Assembly: GCF_026625985.1 (NCBI RefSeq)
Contig: NZ_CP113116.1
Coordinates: forward strand, 1,426,001 to 1,490,000
Source: Mycobacterium sp. Aquia_213
Lineage (GTDB): Bacteria; Actinomycetota; Actinomycetes; Mycobacteriales; Mycobacteriaceae
DNA: 64,000 bases
Direction: 5' to 3'
Shown here: positions 29,639 through 38,747 of the stretch, in pieces
How positions within the stretch are numbered: the first letter of the stretch is position 1
Layout of the letters: the number at the start of each line of letters is the position of its first letter
The notes under the pieces: generated by a model
What the model saw: the letters and a program-made list of their open reading frames with translations, nothing else
What the model was told of the DNA's origin: nothing
Databases searched by the model: none
Position numbers and translations under genes: made by a program

Positions 29639-31618
29639 ATGACTACGGCCACGTCCGGGTCGTCCGGGGAAACCCGGCGCGCGGGGCCGAGTCGTGCCGA
29701 TATGGCCACCGACCGCAAGTTCCTGCCCCCATCGGGCCCACTGAGGAGCGGAAACCCGTGGCACGCACTCTGGGCGATGATGATCGGGTTCTTCATGATC
29801 ATGGTCGACTCGACCATCGTCGCGATCGCCAACCCGACCATCATGGCCGACTTGCACATCGGGTACGACGCCGTGGTCTGGGTGACGAGCGCCTACCTGC
29901 TCGGGTATGCGGTGGTGTTGCTGGTGGCCGGTCGCCTTGGTGACCGGTTCGGTACGAAGAACCTGTACCTGATCGGTCTGGTGGTGTTCACCGCCGCCTC
30001 GATGTGGTGCGGGCTGGCCGGCAGCGCCGGCATGCTGATCGCCGCGCGGGTCGTGCAGGGGATCGGCGCCGGGGTGCTCACCCCGCAGACCTTGTCGACG
30101 ATCACCCGGATCTTCCCGCCGCAGCGGCGCGGGGTGGCGGTCAGCGTGTGGGGCGCCACCGCCGGCGTCGCCAGCCTGGTCGGTCCGTTGGCCGGTGGTG
30201 TGCTGGTGGACGGGCTGGGCTGGGATTGGATCTTCTTCGTCAACGTCCCGATCGGCATCGCGGGGGTGGCGCTGGCGGTATGGCTGGTTCCGGAGCTGCC
30301 CACGCAGGCGCACCGGTTCGACCTGGTCGGCGTCGGCTTGTCCGGGGTGGGCATGTTCCTGATCGTGTTCGGTCTGCAACAGGGCCAGTCCGCCCATTGG
30401 CAGCCGTGGATCTGGGCGACGATCGTGGCCGGCGTCGGGTTCGTGTCGGCGTTCGTCTACTGGCAGTCGGTGAACACCCGGGAGCCGCTGATCCCGCTGG
30501 ACGTGTTCGCCGACCGTGATTTCAGCCTGTGCAGCGTCGGGGTGGGCATCACCTCGTTCGCCGCGACGGCGTTGATGTTGCCGGTGACCTTCTATACGCA
30601 GACGGTGTGCGGGTTGTCGCCGACGCGTTCGGCCCTGCTGATCGCGCCGATGGCGATCGCCAACGGTGTGCTCGCGCCGTTCGTCGGCCGGATCGTCGAT
30701 CGATACCACCCGCGGCCCGTGCTCGGTTTCGGCTTTTCGGTGCTGGCGATCGCGCTGACCTGGCTGTCGTTCGACATGGCCCCGGACACGCCGATCTGGC
30801 GGTTGGCGTTGCCGTTCACCGCAGTTGGTGTCGGGATGGCGTTTGTGTGGTCGCCGCTGACGGCCACCGCCACCCGCAATCTGGCGCCGGAGCTGGCCGG
30901 CACCGGATCCGCTGTCTACAACTCCGTCCGCCAGCTCGGGGCGGTGCTCGGCAGCGCCGCGATGGCCGCGTTCATGACATGGCGGATCGGTGCCGAGATG
31001 CCGCCCGACGTGTCCGATCAAGACGCGGGGGCCGGTGCTATTCCACTGCAATTGCCCGAGTTCGTGCGCGAGCCCTTCTCGGCCGCGATGTCGCAGTCGG
31101 TGCTTTTGCCCGCGTTCATCTCGCTGTTCGGGATCTGCGCGGCGCTGTTCCTGGTCGGCTTCGCGTCCTCGATGATGTCCCGCGCGGGCATCGGTGGTGC
31201 GCCGTCCGACGATGACGATCGCGATGACGATGACGATGACGACTATGTCGAAGTCATCCTGCGCCGCGAGCAGAGCGAAGAGCCGGCGCCAAGCGCGCCT
31301 GCGCCCGGCGCCGCGATCGCACCGGCCGAGGAACGGCACAGGGACCCGGTCGAATCGCGCCGCCGACGTCGTGACGACCCGCCGTCGCGACCAGAACCGA
31401 TTGGTTTCGCGCACAACGGCTCTCGTGCTGACCGCGAAAAGCGTTTTCGGCCTATCGTCGAGCTGCCGCCGCACTGGCACGGTCCGGCCACCCGCAGCGA
31501 TCGCAGCGCGCCGTCGCCGGGTCGCCGGGTGAACGGCTCCACGCGGGCGGCGCGCGGCCAGCGTTACGGCCCGGATGACGACCCCACCGGCCGCGGCCGG
31601 CCTTCCCCGGGCGGGTAG
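29639..31618 (+). CDS. MFS drug efflux pump, DHA2 (14-TM) family (Rv1250-type)
   Basis: A 659-residue EmrB/QacA-type proton-driven exporter. It shows 14 predicted helices, motif A GRLGDRFGTKNLYLIG (about residues 100-115), motif C-like GPLAGGVLVDGLGWDWIFFVNVPIG, and the DSTIVAIANP sequence in helix 1. After the last helix a tail of about 135 residues is highly charged: an Asp-rich run (about 522-535), then Glu/Ala/Pro and an Arg-rich end. The tail is longer than in the M. tuberculosis protein (579 residues total, from memory). The start is ATG 29639 behind GAGGTGA. Confidence 0.9.
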   Translation: MTTATSGSSGETRRAGPSRADMATDRKFLPPSGPLRSGNPWHALWAMMIGFFMIMVDSTIVAIANPTIMADLHIGYDAVVWVTSAYLLGYAVVLLVAGRLGDRFGTKNLYLIGLVVFTAASMWCGLAGSAGMLIAARVVQGIGAGVLTPQTLSTITRIFPPQRRGVAVSVWGATAGVASLVGPLAGGVLVDGLGWDWIFFVNVPIGIAGVALAVWLVPELPTQAHRFDLVGVGLSGVGMFLIVFGLQQGQSAHWQPWIWATIVAGVGFVSAFVYWQSVNTREPLIPLDVFADRDFSLCSVGVGITSFAATALMLPVTFYTQTVCGLSPTRSALLIAPMAIANGVLAPFVGRIVDRYHPRPVLGFGFSVLAIALTWLSFDMAPDTPIWRLALPFTAVGVGMAFVWSPLTATATRNLAPELAGTGSAVYNSVRQLGAVLGSAAMAAFMTWRIGAEMPPDVSDQDAGAGAIPLQLPEFVREPFSAAMSQSVLLPAFISLFGICAALFLVGFASSMMSRAGIGGAPSDDDDRDDDDDDDYVEVILRREQSEEPAPSAPAPGAAIAPAEERHRDPVESRRRRRDDPPSRPEPIGFAHNGSRADREKRFRPIVELPPHWHGPATRSDRSAPSPGRRVNGSTRAARGQRYGPDDDPTGRGRPSPGG

Positions 31619-31634
31619 GCCCGACCGGGCGTCC

Positions 31635-34600
31635 TCAGCCGTCCGCCGTCAACGCCAAGAAGCCGCCCAACTCCAGCAGGCCGGCCGGTGTGCTGGGCAG
31701 GTACTCGGTCAGCAGCTCAGAACGCACGATGACCGCCGTGTACTGCGCGCGGCTGACCGCGACATTGAGCCGATTCCTGTTGAGCAGGAACGAGATTCCG
31801 CGTGGCACTTCGTCGACCGACGATGCCGTCATCGAGATGAAGACCACCGGCGCCTGCCCGCCCTGGAACTTGTCGACGGTTCCGACCCGCACCGCGTCCA
31901 GACCCGCGGACGTCAACCGCTGGCGCACCAGTGACACCTGAGCGTTGTAGGGCGCCAGCACCAGCACATCCGAGGCGGCCAATCCCCGGGTGCCGTGCTC
32001 GTCGGTCCACGGCGATCCGAGCAGCCGCCGGATCTCGGCGACGATCGTGTCGGCTTCCTCGGAGCTTTCGATTGAATTACCTTGGTGGCGAACGGAAATC
32101 ACGCGTACGCCGGGCTGACAGCCGTCGAGGCGGCGGGCGGCCGTGCGCTCGGTGACCGAATGCAGTCTGCCCTCATACGACAGCTCGGAGACCGCGGCGC
32201 AGACCGCCGGATGCATCCGGTAGGAGAGGTCCAGGAAGTAGCCGCGCTCGTCTGGCAACGTGCGCTGACCGTCGACCAGCCAATCGAGGGCCGAGGTGTC
32301 GACGGGTTCGGGATGAGTGCCCTGACTGACCTGCGGCAGCTGCTGCGGGTCCCCGAGTAGCAGCAGGTTGCTGGCCGCCGGCGCCACGGCGATCGTGTTG
32401 GCCAGGCAGAACTGGCCCGCCTCGTCGATGACGAGCAGATCCAGGCTGCCCGGCAACACCCGATTCGCGTTGGCGAAATCCCAAGCCGTACCGCCGATCA
32501 CGCATCCGGTGCTGGCCGAGATGAATGCGGCGTACTCGCTGCCGTCGATCTCCTGCCAGCGCGGCGCGTGGTGGTCGTACTTCTTCTTCGCGACCCGGCT
32601 CGGTTCCAGCCCGGCATCGATCACGGCGTCGAGCAAGTTCTCCACCGTGGCGTGCGATTGTGCTACCACACCGACGCGCCAGCCGTGTTCGGTGACCAAG
32701 CGGGCGATCACCTGGGCGCCGGTGTAGGTCTTTCCGGTCCCCGGTGGGCCATGCACCGCCAGGTACGACGATTCGAGATCCAGTGCTGCTGCGGTGATAT
32801 CGGCGATGGTGTCGGTGCTGCGCGGCAGCGCGGCGCCGCTTCTCGTGCGGGGTGCCCGGCGCAGCAGCACATCGATCATCGCGGTGCCGGGTAGTTGCGG
32901 GAGCCCGGCGGCCACCGCGACGGCGGTGGCTTCGATCGACTCGCGCAGCGCCGTCGTGGGAAGCGGCGGCCCGGGCGTCAGCGCAAAGGGGAGTTGCTGA
33001 AAGGCGGTGCCGTCACTGCCTATTCGTTCCAGGATGACGACTTCGGTGGGTACCGCCGGATCGTCGATCTCGACGACGGTGGCCCGTCCGGCCGCCCGCC
33101 GGTCCGGATTGTCGCTCATGCTCGGCGGCGCCGGCGCCTCGTAGAGCGCGAAGACGTCCCTCATCAGGTCGCCGCGGGCGAGTTCACCGCGCAGCGCCAC
33201 CCGTCGCTGCGGCTTGCGGGCCCGCGGCGGCGTGTGCCAGTCCACACTGACGGATGCCTCGTCGGCGACGAACACGTCGGTATTGTCCGCCCATTCGTCG
33301 ACCGGGAAGTTCAGCCGGTCGAAATGCGCCCACCAGAACGGTTTGTCCTCACGGCGGTGGTAGCCGCGCGCCGCGCTCACCAACGCGACGGCGATCTGCT
33401 CCGGGGTGCGGTCGCCGACGGCGGCGTCCCCGGTGAACGCCGACAATGCGGTCGCCAGCTGATCATGGTCGTCGACGGTGTCGCCACCGGAAACCGGTTG
33501 GGCGCCAACCGGTGTGACGCCGGATTCCCAGGCGCGCACCAACAGCCAGTTACGCAGTTCCTGCGTCGACCGGCAGTCGTAGTGGTTGTAGTCCTCGATC
33601 TCTTTGAGCACGGTTTCGGCTTCGTCGGCGCGGCCGTTGTCGCGCAGTTCGCAGGACTTGGCGTAGGAGGTGATCGAATCGGCGGCCGTGGTGACCTCCC
33701 CAGAGCGCAGCTGTGTCCCCATGTACAAGGGCTCCAGGGCTTTGAGGCTGAACGACTCGGCACCGGACTGAATACTCTTGCGCACCAACGGATAAAGGTC
33801 GACCAGCGTCCCGCTGCGCAGCAGGTCGTCGACCTCGTCCTCGCCGACGCCGTAGCGTCCGGCAAGCCGCAACAAGGCGGTCTTCTCATACGGCGCGTAG
33901 TGGTAGATGTGCATGTTGGGGCGGCGCTTGCGGCGCTTTTTCACCATCGCCAGGAAATCGACCAGGGCCTTGCGCTCCTCGACCCGGTTATGCGCCCACA
34001 GCGGGCTGAATTTCCCCGCGGCGTCCAAGACACCGAACAGGTACTCCAGGCCCCAGTCGTGGCCGTCGGCGGTCCACAGCGGATCGCCCTCGAAGTCGAA
34101 GAACAGATCGCCGGGGTCGGGCTCCGGTAACAGCGTCAGCGGCTTCGGATCGACGACCTCGAACTGCGCAACCCCGGTATCACGTTGCCGTACTTGCAGT
34201 TTGGCCTGGGCGGTCAGCTTGGCCACCGCGCTGGGCGCCAGGTCGGGCACCGGACCGCGGTGTTGGGCCAAGTCCGCGACCGTGCTGATCCCGGCGTCAA
34301 TCAGCTTGTCCCGTCGGCTGACTCGCATGCCCGCCACCAGCAGCAGATCGTCGCGTGCTTGCACCTGCTCGGCGCACATCGGACAGCGAAAACATGCCCG
34401 CACGCCCTCGTCTTCCCAGCGCACCGGGGCTCCGGCGGCGTGGTGCTCGTCGAGCAATCGCTGCAACAGTGCGCGCTGGGATCGAAAGACGGGGATCAGA
34501 TCGCAGACTCGATACCGCAGGACCGAGCCGTCGCCCAGCCGCAGCTCGGCCTCGTCCGCGACCGACACGCCCATCCCGGTCAGCGCGTCGGCGTAGGCCG

Positions 34601-35048
34601 CCAGCTGCAGCAACGCGGTGACCTTGGGTGAGCGGGCCAGCTTGGTGTCGATGAGCCGATACTGCGCGGCGTCGGCAACCAGGAAGTCGGCGAACCCGAC
34701 GAAGCGGCCGTCGAACATCGCGGCCTGGTACACCACCGGAGCGTGGTTGGCGATCGCGCGCCGGGTCGCCTCGGCGGCAGCGGTCAGGCCCGCCAGCGTG
34801 TAGGCCGGACGGCCGATGACCGCGACGCCGTCCGCGAACTCCGTGCGCAGCCGGTCGAGTTCGCGTCGCTCGTGGTCGTCACCGAGGGCCGCGGTGCGAG
34901 CCAGCAGTTCGTCCTCGACGTCGACAGCGGGGCCCCAGCCCAGCTTCGCGTCGAAATTCCGTAGCAGCGCGTACTCGCATCGGGCGGCCGCGGCCAGGTC
35001 CGACGCGCTGTACACGATGCTGTCGTCGGTGACGAACACAGCAGCCAC
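31635..35048 (-). CDS. TM0106-family RecB-like nuclease fused to superfamily 1 helicase (Rv1251c-type)
   Basis: A 1,137-residue two-part protein. The N-terminal half is a Cas4/RecB-like nuclease region: ASDLAAAARCEYALL, VADAAQYRLIDTKLARSPK with the catalytic Asp/Lys, and a CFRCPMC cluster that may hold an Fe-S cluster with the early Cys. A DEDD-like exonuclease segment follows (DLFFDFEGDPLW, HYAPYEKTALL). The C-terminal half is an AAA helicase: Walker A GPPGTGKT, Walker B LLVIDEAGQF, GDPQQLPQ, and motif VI NRLNVAVSRAQ. It probably acts in DNA repair or processing. The start is GTG 35048. It converges with the MFS gene. Confidence 0.88.
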   Translation of the reverse strand: MAAVFVTDDSIVYSASDLAAAARCEYALLRNFDAKLGWGPAVDVEDELLARTAALGDDHERRELDRLRTEFADGVAVIGRPAYTLAGLTAAAEATRRAIANHAPVVYQAAMFDGRFVGFADFLVADAAQYRLIDTKLARSPKVTALLQLAAYADALTGMGVSVADEAELRLGDGSVLRYRVCDLIPVFRSQRALLQRLLDEHHAAGAPVRWEDEGVRACFRCPMCAEQVQARDDLLLVAGMRVSRRDKLIDAGISTVADLAQHRGPVPDLAPSAVAKLTAQAKLQVRQRDTGVAQFEVVDPKPLTLLPEPDPGDLFFDFEGDPLWTADGHDWGLEYLFGVLDAAGKFSPLWAHNRVEERKALVDFLAMVKKRRKRRPNMHIYHYAPYEKTALLRLAGRYGVGEDEVDDLLRSGTLVDLYPLVRKSIQSGAESFSLKALEPLYMGTQLRSGEVTTAADSITSYAKSCELRDNGRADEAETVLKEIEDYNHYDCRSTQELRNWLLVRAWESGVTPVGAQPVSGGDTVDDHDQLATALSAFTGDAAVGDRTPEQIAVALVSAARGYHRREDKPFWWAHFDRLNFPVDEWADNTDVFVADEASVSVDWHTPPRARKPQRRVALRGELARGDLMRDVFALYEAPAPPSMSDNPDRRAAGRATVVEIDDPAVPTEVVILERIGSDGTAFQQLPFALTPGPPLPTTALRESIEATAVAVAAGLPQLPGTAMIDVLLRRAPRTRSGAALPRSTDTIADITAAALDLESSYLAVHGPPGTGKTYTGAQVIARLVTEHGWRVGVVAQSHATVENLLDAVIDAGLEPSRVAKKKYDHHAPRWQEIDGSEYAAFISASTGCVIGGTAWDFANANRVLPGSLDLLVIDEAGQFCLANTIAVAPAASNLLLLGDPQQLPQVSQGTHPEPVDTSALDWLVDGQRTLPDERGYFLDLSYRMHPAVCAAVSELSYEGRLHSVTERTAARRLDGCQPGVRVISVRHQGNSIESSEEADTIVAEIRRLLGSPWTDEHGTRGLAASDVLVLAPYNAQVSLVRQRLTSAGLDAVRVGTVDKFQGGQAPVVFISMTASSVDEVPRGISFLLNRNRLNVAVSRAQYTAVIVRSELLTEYLPSTPAGLLELGGFLALTADG

Positions 35049-35097
35049 TGTAGGTGAGGCGGCCGACAGCGCGGCGGTTCTGCGAAGGTGTGCCGGG

Positions 35098-35718
35098 TCA
35101 GTGCGCGGGGACGTTGCCGATCAGCTCGACGGTGTTGCCGTTCCAATGGAATCGGACGTTGGTGTTCAGGCCGCTGATACCGCTGGGGTAGGTCAATGCC
35201 ACCGTGTCGCCGGTGGTTTGCGCCGCGTCGATGCCGTTGAACCCGTAGGTGTCCGGCACTCCCTGCGGGATGAACTGACCGAGATGAAACAGCACCGCCC
35301 GGGTCGTCGCATTGACGGCGTTGGTATTGGCCTTGATGATCACCGCGGAAAGCTGGGCGCACTGGTTGTAGTTACCGGCCAATGGCTCCGGGTTCCAGGC
35401 CTGTTGGCTGCGTGGATCGCGGGGCAAGTCGGAGACCACTTTCGCGATCGTGGGCGAGGCCAGATTGACCGCGCACGGGTCGGCCGGCGCGCTGGAACCG
35501 GGCGACACGATTTCGGTCGGTTTGGGCGTGGCGGGTGCGGTGATGGACGCGGTCGCCGTGGTGGCTTGCGGTGTCTTGGCGACGGTCGAATCTCCAGAAC
35601 CGCAGCCGGTCAACGTCGCGGCGAGCAGGACGCCGATGGTCAGTGGCTGGACACGGCACGGTAGGCACCACACATCGCGCAACCGTACCGGCACCGCGTA
35701 CCCCGGTGTGACAGGCAT
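35098..35718 (-). CDS. lprE: Lipoprotein LprE
   Basis: A 206-residue lipoprotein. The basic N-terminus and hydrophobic stretch end in lipobox LTGC (lipid Cys about residue 39), followed by a Thr/Ala/Pro-rich spacer and a conserved DUF3558-like domain (DPCAVNLASPTIAKVVSDLPRDPRS, GNYNQCAQLSAVIIKAN). Two further Cys could pair. It is divergent from deaD. The reading frame remains open far upstream, antisense to deaD, which is a composition shadow; ATG 35718 is the sensible start. Orthologue of Rv1252c; in M. tuberculosis it has been linked to resistance to host killing. Confidence 0.86.
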   Translation of the reverse strand: MPVTPGYAVPVRLRDVWCLPCRVQPLTIGVLLAATLTGCGSGDSTVAKTPQATTATASITAPATPKPTEIVSPGSSAPADPCAVNLASPTIAKVVSDLPRDPRSQQAWNPEPLAGNYNQCAQLSAVIIKANTNAVNATTRAVLFHLGQFIPQGVPDTYGFNGIDAAQTTGDTVALTYPSGISGLNTNVRFHWNGNTVELIGNVPAH

Positions 35719-35741
35719 GCCGCGGTCGCCCGATGAACACC

Positions 35742-35824
35742 GCTGCGCTGCGCTCGCGGTCACCACTGGGCCCGATGCGTGGTGACCCGCCACGCCCAGC
35801 TGCGCTGCGCTCGCGGTCACCACT
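35742..35824. repeat. 26-bp direct repeat pair with internal hairpin, lprE-deaD gap
   Basis: The 26-bp sequence beginning GCTGCGCTGCGCTCGCGG and ending TCACCACT occurs at 35742-35767 and exactly again at 35799-35824. Between them, GGTCACCAC and GTGGTGACC form an inverted repeat. The pair fills most of the divergent promoter gap between lprE and deaD. Confidence 0.7.
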
Positions 35825-35838
35825 AAACTTCTTGCACG

Positions 35839-37557
35839 ATGACAGTCCCCGACGGCTCGCCTGAACCGGCCGCTACTACCTTTGCCGACCTGCAGATTCA
35901 CCCCTCGGTCATGCGGGCCATCGCCGACGTCGGTTACGAATCGCCGACCGCGATTCAGGCGGCGACGATCCCGGCCCTGCTGGCGGGCTCCGACGTCGTC
36001 GGGCTGGCGCAGACCGGCACCGGCAAGACGGCGGCGTTCGCGATCCCGATCCTGTCCAAGATCGACGTCAACAACAAGGCGACTCAGGCCCTGGTGCTGG
36101 CGCCCACTCGCGAGCTGGCGTTGCAGGTCGCCGAGGCATTCAGCCGGTACGGGGCCCACTTGAAGCAGATCAACGTGCTGCCGATCTACGGCGGGTCGTC
36201 CTACACCGTGCAACTGTCCGGTCTGAGACGCGGTGCACAGGTGGTGGTCGGCACCCCGGGCCGGGTCATCGACCACCTCGAGCGTGGGACGCTCGACCTG
36301 TCGCACGTGGACTACCTGGTGCTCGACGAGGCCGACGAGATGCTCACCATGGGCTTCGCCGAAGAGGTCGACCGCATCCTCTCCGAAACTCCGGAATACA
36401 AACAGGTGGCGCTGTTTTCGGCGACCATGCCGCCGGCCATCCGCAAGCTCACCACCAAGTACCTGCACGATCCGCTGGAAGTCACGACCAAATCGAAAAC
36501 CACCACCGCGGAAAACATTTCGCAGCGCTACATCCAGGTGGCCGGACCCCGCAAGATGGACGCGCTGACCCGTGTCCTCGAAGTCGAGCCGTTCGAGGCG
36601 ATGATCGTCTTCGTGCGCACCAAGCAGGCTACCGAGGAGGTCGCCGAAAAGCTGCGTGCCCGAGGGTTTTCCGCGGCCGCCATCAACGGCGACATCGCTC
36701 AGGCCCAGCGCGAGCGGACCATCGCCGCGCTCAAGGATGGAAGAATCGACATCCTGGTGGCCACCGATGTGGCGGCGCGCGGGCTCGACGTCGAGCGCAT
36801 CTCGCACGTGCTCAACTACGACATCCCGCACGACACCGAGTCCTACGTCCACCGGATCGGACGCACCGGCCGGGCCGGACGTTCGGGAAACGCGCTGCTG
36901 TTCGTCTCCCCGCGCGAGCGCCACATGCTCAAGGCGATCGAAAAGGCGACCCGGCAAACGTTGACCGAGGTCGAATTGCCCAGCGTCGAGGATGTCAACG
37001 CGCAGCGGGTGGCGAAATTCGCCGATTCCATTACCGATACGCTCGGCGGTTCGGGAATCGAGTTGTTCCGCAGGCTGGTCGAGGACTATGAGCGCGAGCA
37101 CGACGTCCCGATGGCCGACATTGCCGCGGCGCTGGCCCTGCAGTCGCGCGATGGCGAGGCGTTCCTGATGTCGCCCGAACCGCCGCCGCAGCGACGTGAG
37201 CGGCCCGAACGCAACACCGAGCATCGGGATCGCACGGACAAGCCAAGGCAGACAAGAGATTTCGCGACCTATCGAATTGCCGTGGGCAAGCGTCACAAGA
37301 TCGGACCGGGGGCCATCGTCGGCGCTATCGCCAACGAGGGCGGACTGAACCGCAGCGATTTCGGCCACATCGCGATCGGACCGGACTTCTCGCTGGTGGA
37401 GCTGCCGCCAAAGCTTTCCCACGCGACGTTGAAAAAGCTTGAAAAGACCCGCATCTCGGGTGTGCTGATCGACCTGAAGCCGGACCGCTCGTCCGGCAAG
37501 TCCTCGGACAAGCCCCGGCGCGGTGGGCCCAAGCCGCGCAGAAAAGACGCTGGATGA
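35839..37557 (+). CDS. deaD: ATP-dependent DEAD-box RNA helicase DeaD/CsdA
   Basis: A 572-residue RNA helicase. All core motifs are present: Q motif (YESPTAIQ), I AQTGTGKT (about residues 57-64), Ia PTREL, II DEAD, III SAT, V ATDVAARGLDV, VI HRIGRTGR. A dimerisation-like segment follows, then a DbpA-type RNA-binding domain (about 475-545, ATYRIAVGKRHKIGPGAIVGAIANEGG) and a basic tail. It unwinds structured RNA in ribosome assembly, mRNA decay and cold adaptation. The start is ATG 35839. The stop overlaps the next gene (ATGA). Orthologue of Rv1253. Confidence 0.95.
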   Translation: MTVPDGSPEPAATTFADLQIHPSVMRAIADVGYESPTAIQAATIPALLAGSDVVGLAQTGTGKTAAFAIPILSKIDVNNKATQALVLAPTRELALQVAEAFSRYGAHLKQINVLPIYGGSSYTVQLSGLRRGAQVVVGTPGRVIDHLERGTLDLSHVDYLVLDEADEMLTMGFAEEVDRILSETPEYKQVALFSATMPPAIRKLTTKYLHDPLEVTTKSKTTTAENISQRYIQVAGPRKMDALTRVLEVEPFEAMIVFVRTKQATEEVAEKLRARGFSAAAINGDIAQAQRERTIAALKDGRIDILVATDVAARGLDVERISHVLNYDIPHDTESYVHRIGRTGRAGRSGNALLFVSPRERHMLKAIEKATRQTLTEVELPSVEDVNAQRVAKFADSITDTLGGSGIELFRRLVEDYEREHDVPMADIAAALALQSRDGEAFLMSPEPPPQRRERPERNTEHRDRTDKPRQTRDFATYRIAVGKRHKIGPGAIVGAIANEGGLNRSDFGHIAIGPDFSLVELPPKLSHATLKKLEKTRISGVLIDLKPDRSSGKSSDKPRRGGPKPRRKDAG

Positions 37558-38696
37558 CCCTGTCCGACGAACGGGACACCCAAGGCGGACTCGAGCAGGT
37601 CTCACGCGTCGACCGGGTCGCCTCCCTGACCGGTGTCCGCGCGGTCGCCGCGATCCTGGTCGTCGGCACCCACGCCGCCTACACCACCGGCAAGTACACA
37701 CACGGCTATTGGGGACTGGTCGGTGCCCGGATGGAGATCGGCGTGCCGATCTTCTTCGTGCTGTCCGGCTTTCTGCTGTTCCGTCCCTGGGTGAAGTCGG
37801 CTGTCAGCGGCGGGCCGCCACCCTCGGTGAGTCGGTATGCGCGGCACCGGGTTCGGCGCATCATGCCGGCCTACGTCGTCACGGTGCTGATCGCCTATGT
37901 GCTGTACCACTTTCGCGAAGCCGGACCGAACCCCGGGCATTCCTGGCTCGGATTGGTCCGCAACCTGACGTTGACGCAGATCTACACCGACGGCTACCTC
38001 GGCAAGTACCTGCATCAGGGTCTGACCCAAATGTGGAGCCTGGCGGTGGAGGCGTCCTTCTACGTCCTCCTGCCGTTCTTGGCGTACCTGCTGCTGGTGG
38101 TCATCTGCCGGCGAACCTGGCGCCCGCGGCTGCTCGTGGGCTCCTTGCTGGCGATGGCGTCGCTCAGCCCGGCCTGGGTGGCGCTGGTACACGTCGATCA
38201 CTGGTTTCCCGACGGCGCCCGGCTCTGGCTGCCCACCTACCTGGCCTGGTTTCTGGGCGGCATGTTGCTGACGGTGTTGCAGGCGATGGGGGTGCGGTGC
38301 TTCGCGTTCGCCGCGATACCGCTGGCGGTCATCTGCTACTTCATCGTGGCCACGCCGATCGGGGGTGCGCCCACCACCTCGCCGGCGTCGGCGTGGGAGG
38401 CGGTGGTCAAGACCGTCTTCTACGCGGTGATCGCCACGCTCGCGGTGGCACCGCTGGCCCTGGGCGACGAGGGACTGTACTCGCGCTTACTCGCCAGCCG
38501 GCCGATGGTGTGGCTCGGTGAGATCTCCTACGAGATCTTCCTGATCCACCTGGTCACAATGGAATTCACGATGGTCTACATCGTCCGGGCCCACGTCTAC
38601 ACCGGGCCGATGCTGTACCTGTTCGTCGCGACGCTGGTGGTGACGATCCCGCTGGCCTGGCTGCTGCACCGATTCACCCGCGTGCCGGCTGAGTGA
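37554..38696 (+). CDS. Acyltransferase 3 family membrane protein (Rv1254-type)
   Basis: A 380-residue integral membrane O-acyltransferase of the OafA/YrhL type, with about ten helices. Family motifs include LTGVRAVAAILVVGTHA (the catalytic-type His near residue 41), GVPIFFVLSGFLLFRPW, RIMPAYVV and the C-terminal LGEISYEIFLIHL. It acylates an unknown envelope sugar or glycolipid. The start ATG 37554 overlaps the deaD stop, so it is translated with the helicase. Orthologue of Rv1254. Confidence 0.9.
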   Translation: MTLSDERDTQGGLEQVSRVDRVASLTGVRAVAAILVVGTHAAYTTGKYTHGYWGLVGARMEIGVPIFFVLSGFLLFRPWVKSAVSGGPPPSVSRYARHRVRRIMPAYVVTVLIAYVLYHFREAGPNPGHSWLGLVRNLTLTQIYTDGYLGKYLHQGLTQMWSLAVEASFYVLLPFLAYLLLVVICRRTWRPRLLVGSLLAMASLSPAWVALVHVDHWFPDGARLWLPTYLAWFLGGMLLTVLQAMGVRCFAFAAIPLAVICYFIVATPIGGAPTTSPASAWEAVVKTVFYAVIATLAVAPLALGDEGLYSRLLASRPMVWLGEISYEIFLIHLVTMEFTMVYIVRAHVYTGPMLYLFVATLVVTIPLAWLLHRFTRVPAE

Positions 38697-38709
38697 CATT
38701 CCGTCTTAG

Positions 38710-38728
38710 ATAGGTTACCCTAACCTAA
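38710..38728 (+). promoter_or_regulatory. IdeR iron box
   Basis: The 19-bp sequence ATAGGTTACCCTAACCTAA differs from the mycobacterial IdeR consensus palindrome (TTAGGTTAGGCTAACCTAA, from memory) at only three positions. It ends 19 bp before the start of a siderophore-interacting protein, so iron-loaded IdeR should repress that gene. Confidence 0.85.
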
Positions 38729-38747
38729 CTTCGATGTTGGGGAGCCT

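Noticed and set aside
29594..31480. A 628-codon frame antisense to the MFS pump
   Set aside because: Composition is Arg/His/Gln/Asp/Gly-rich without any fold or family; it is a shadow of the pump gene.
35719..37701. An open frame of hundreds of codons antisense to deaD, continuous with lprE
   Set aside because: It mirrors the third-position GC bias of deaD, encodes low-complexity Arg/Gly/Val-rich sequence and lacks a ribosome site; the lprE lipobox demands a start near 35718.
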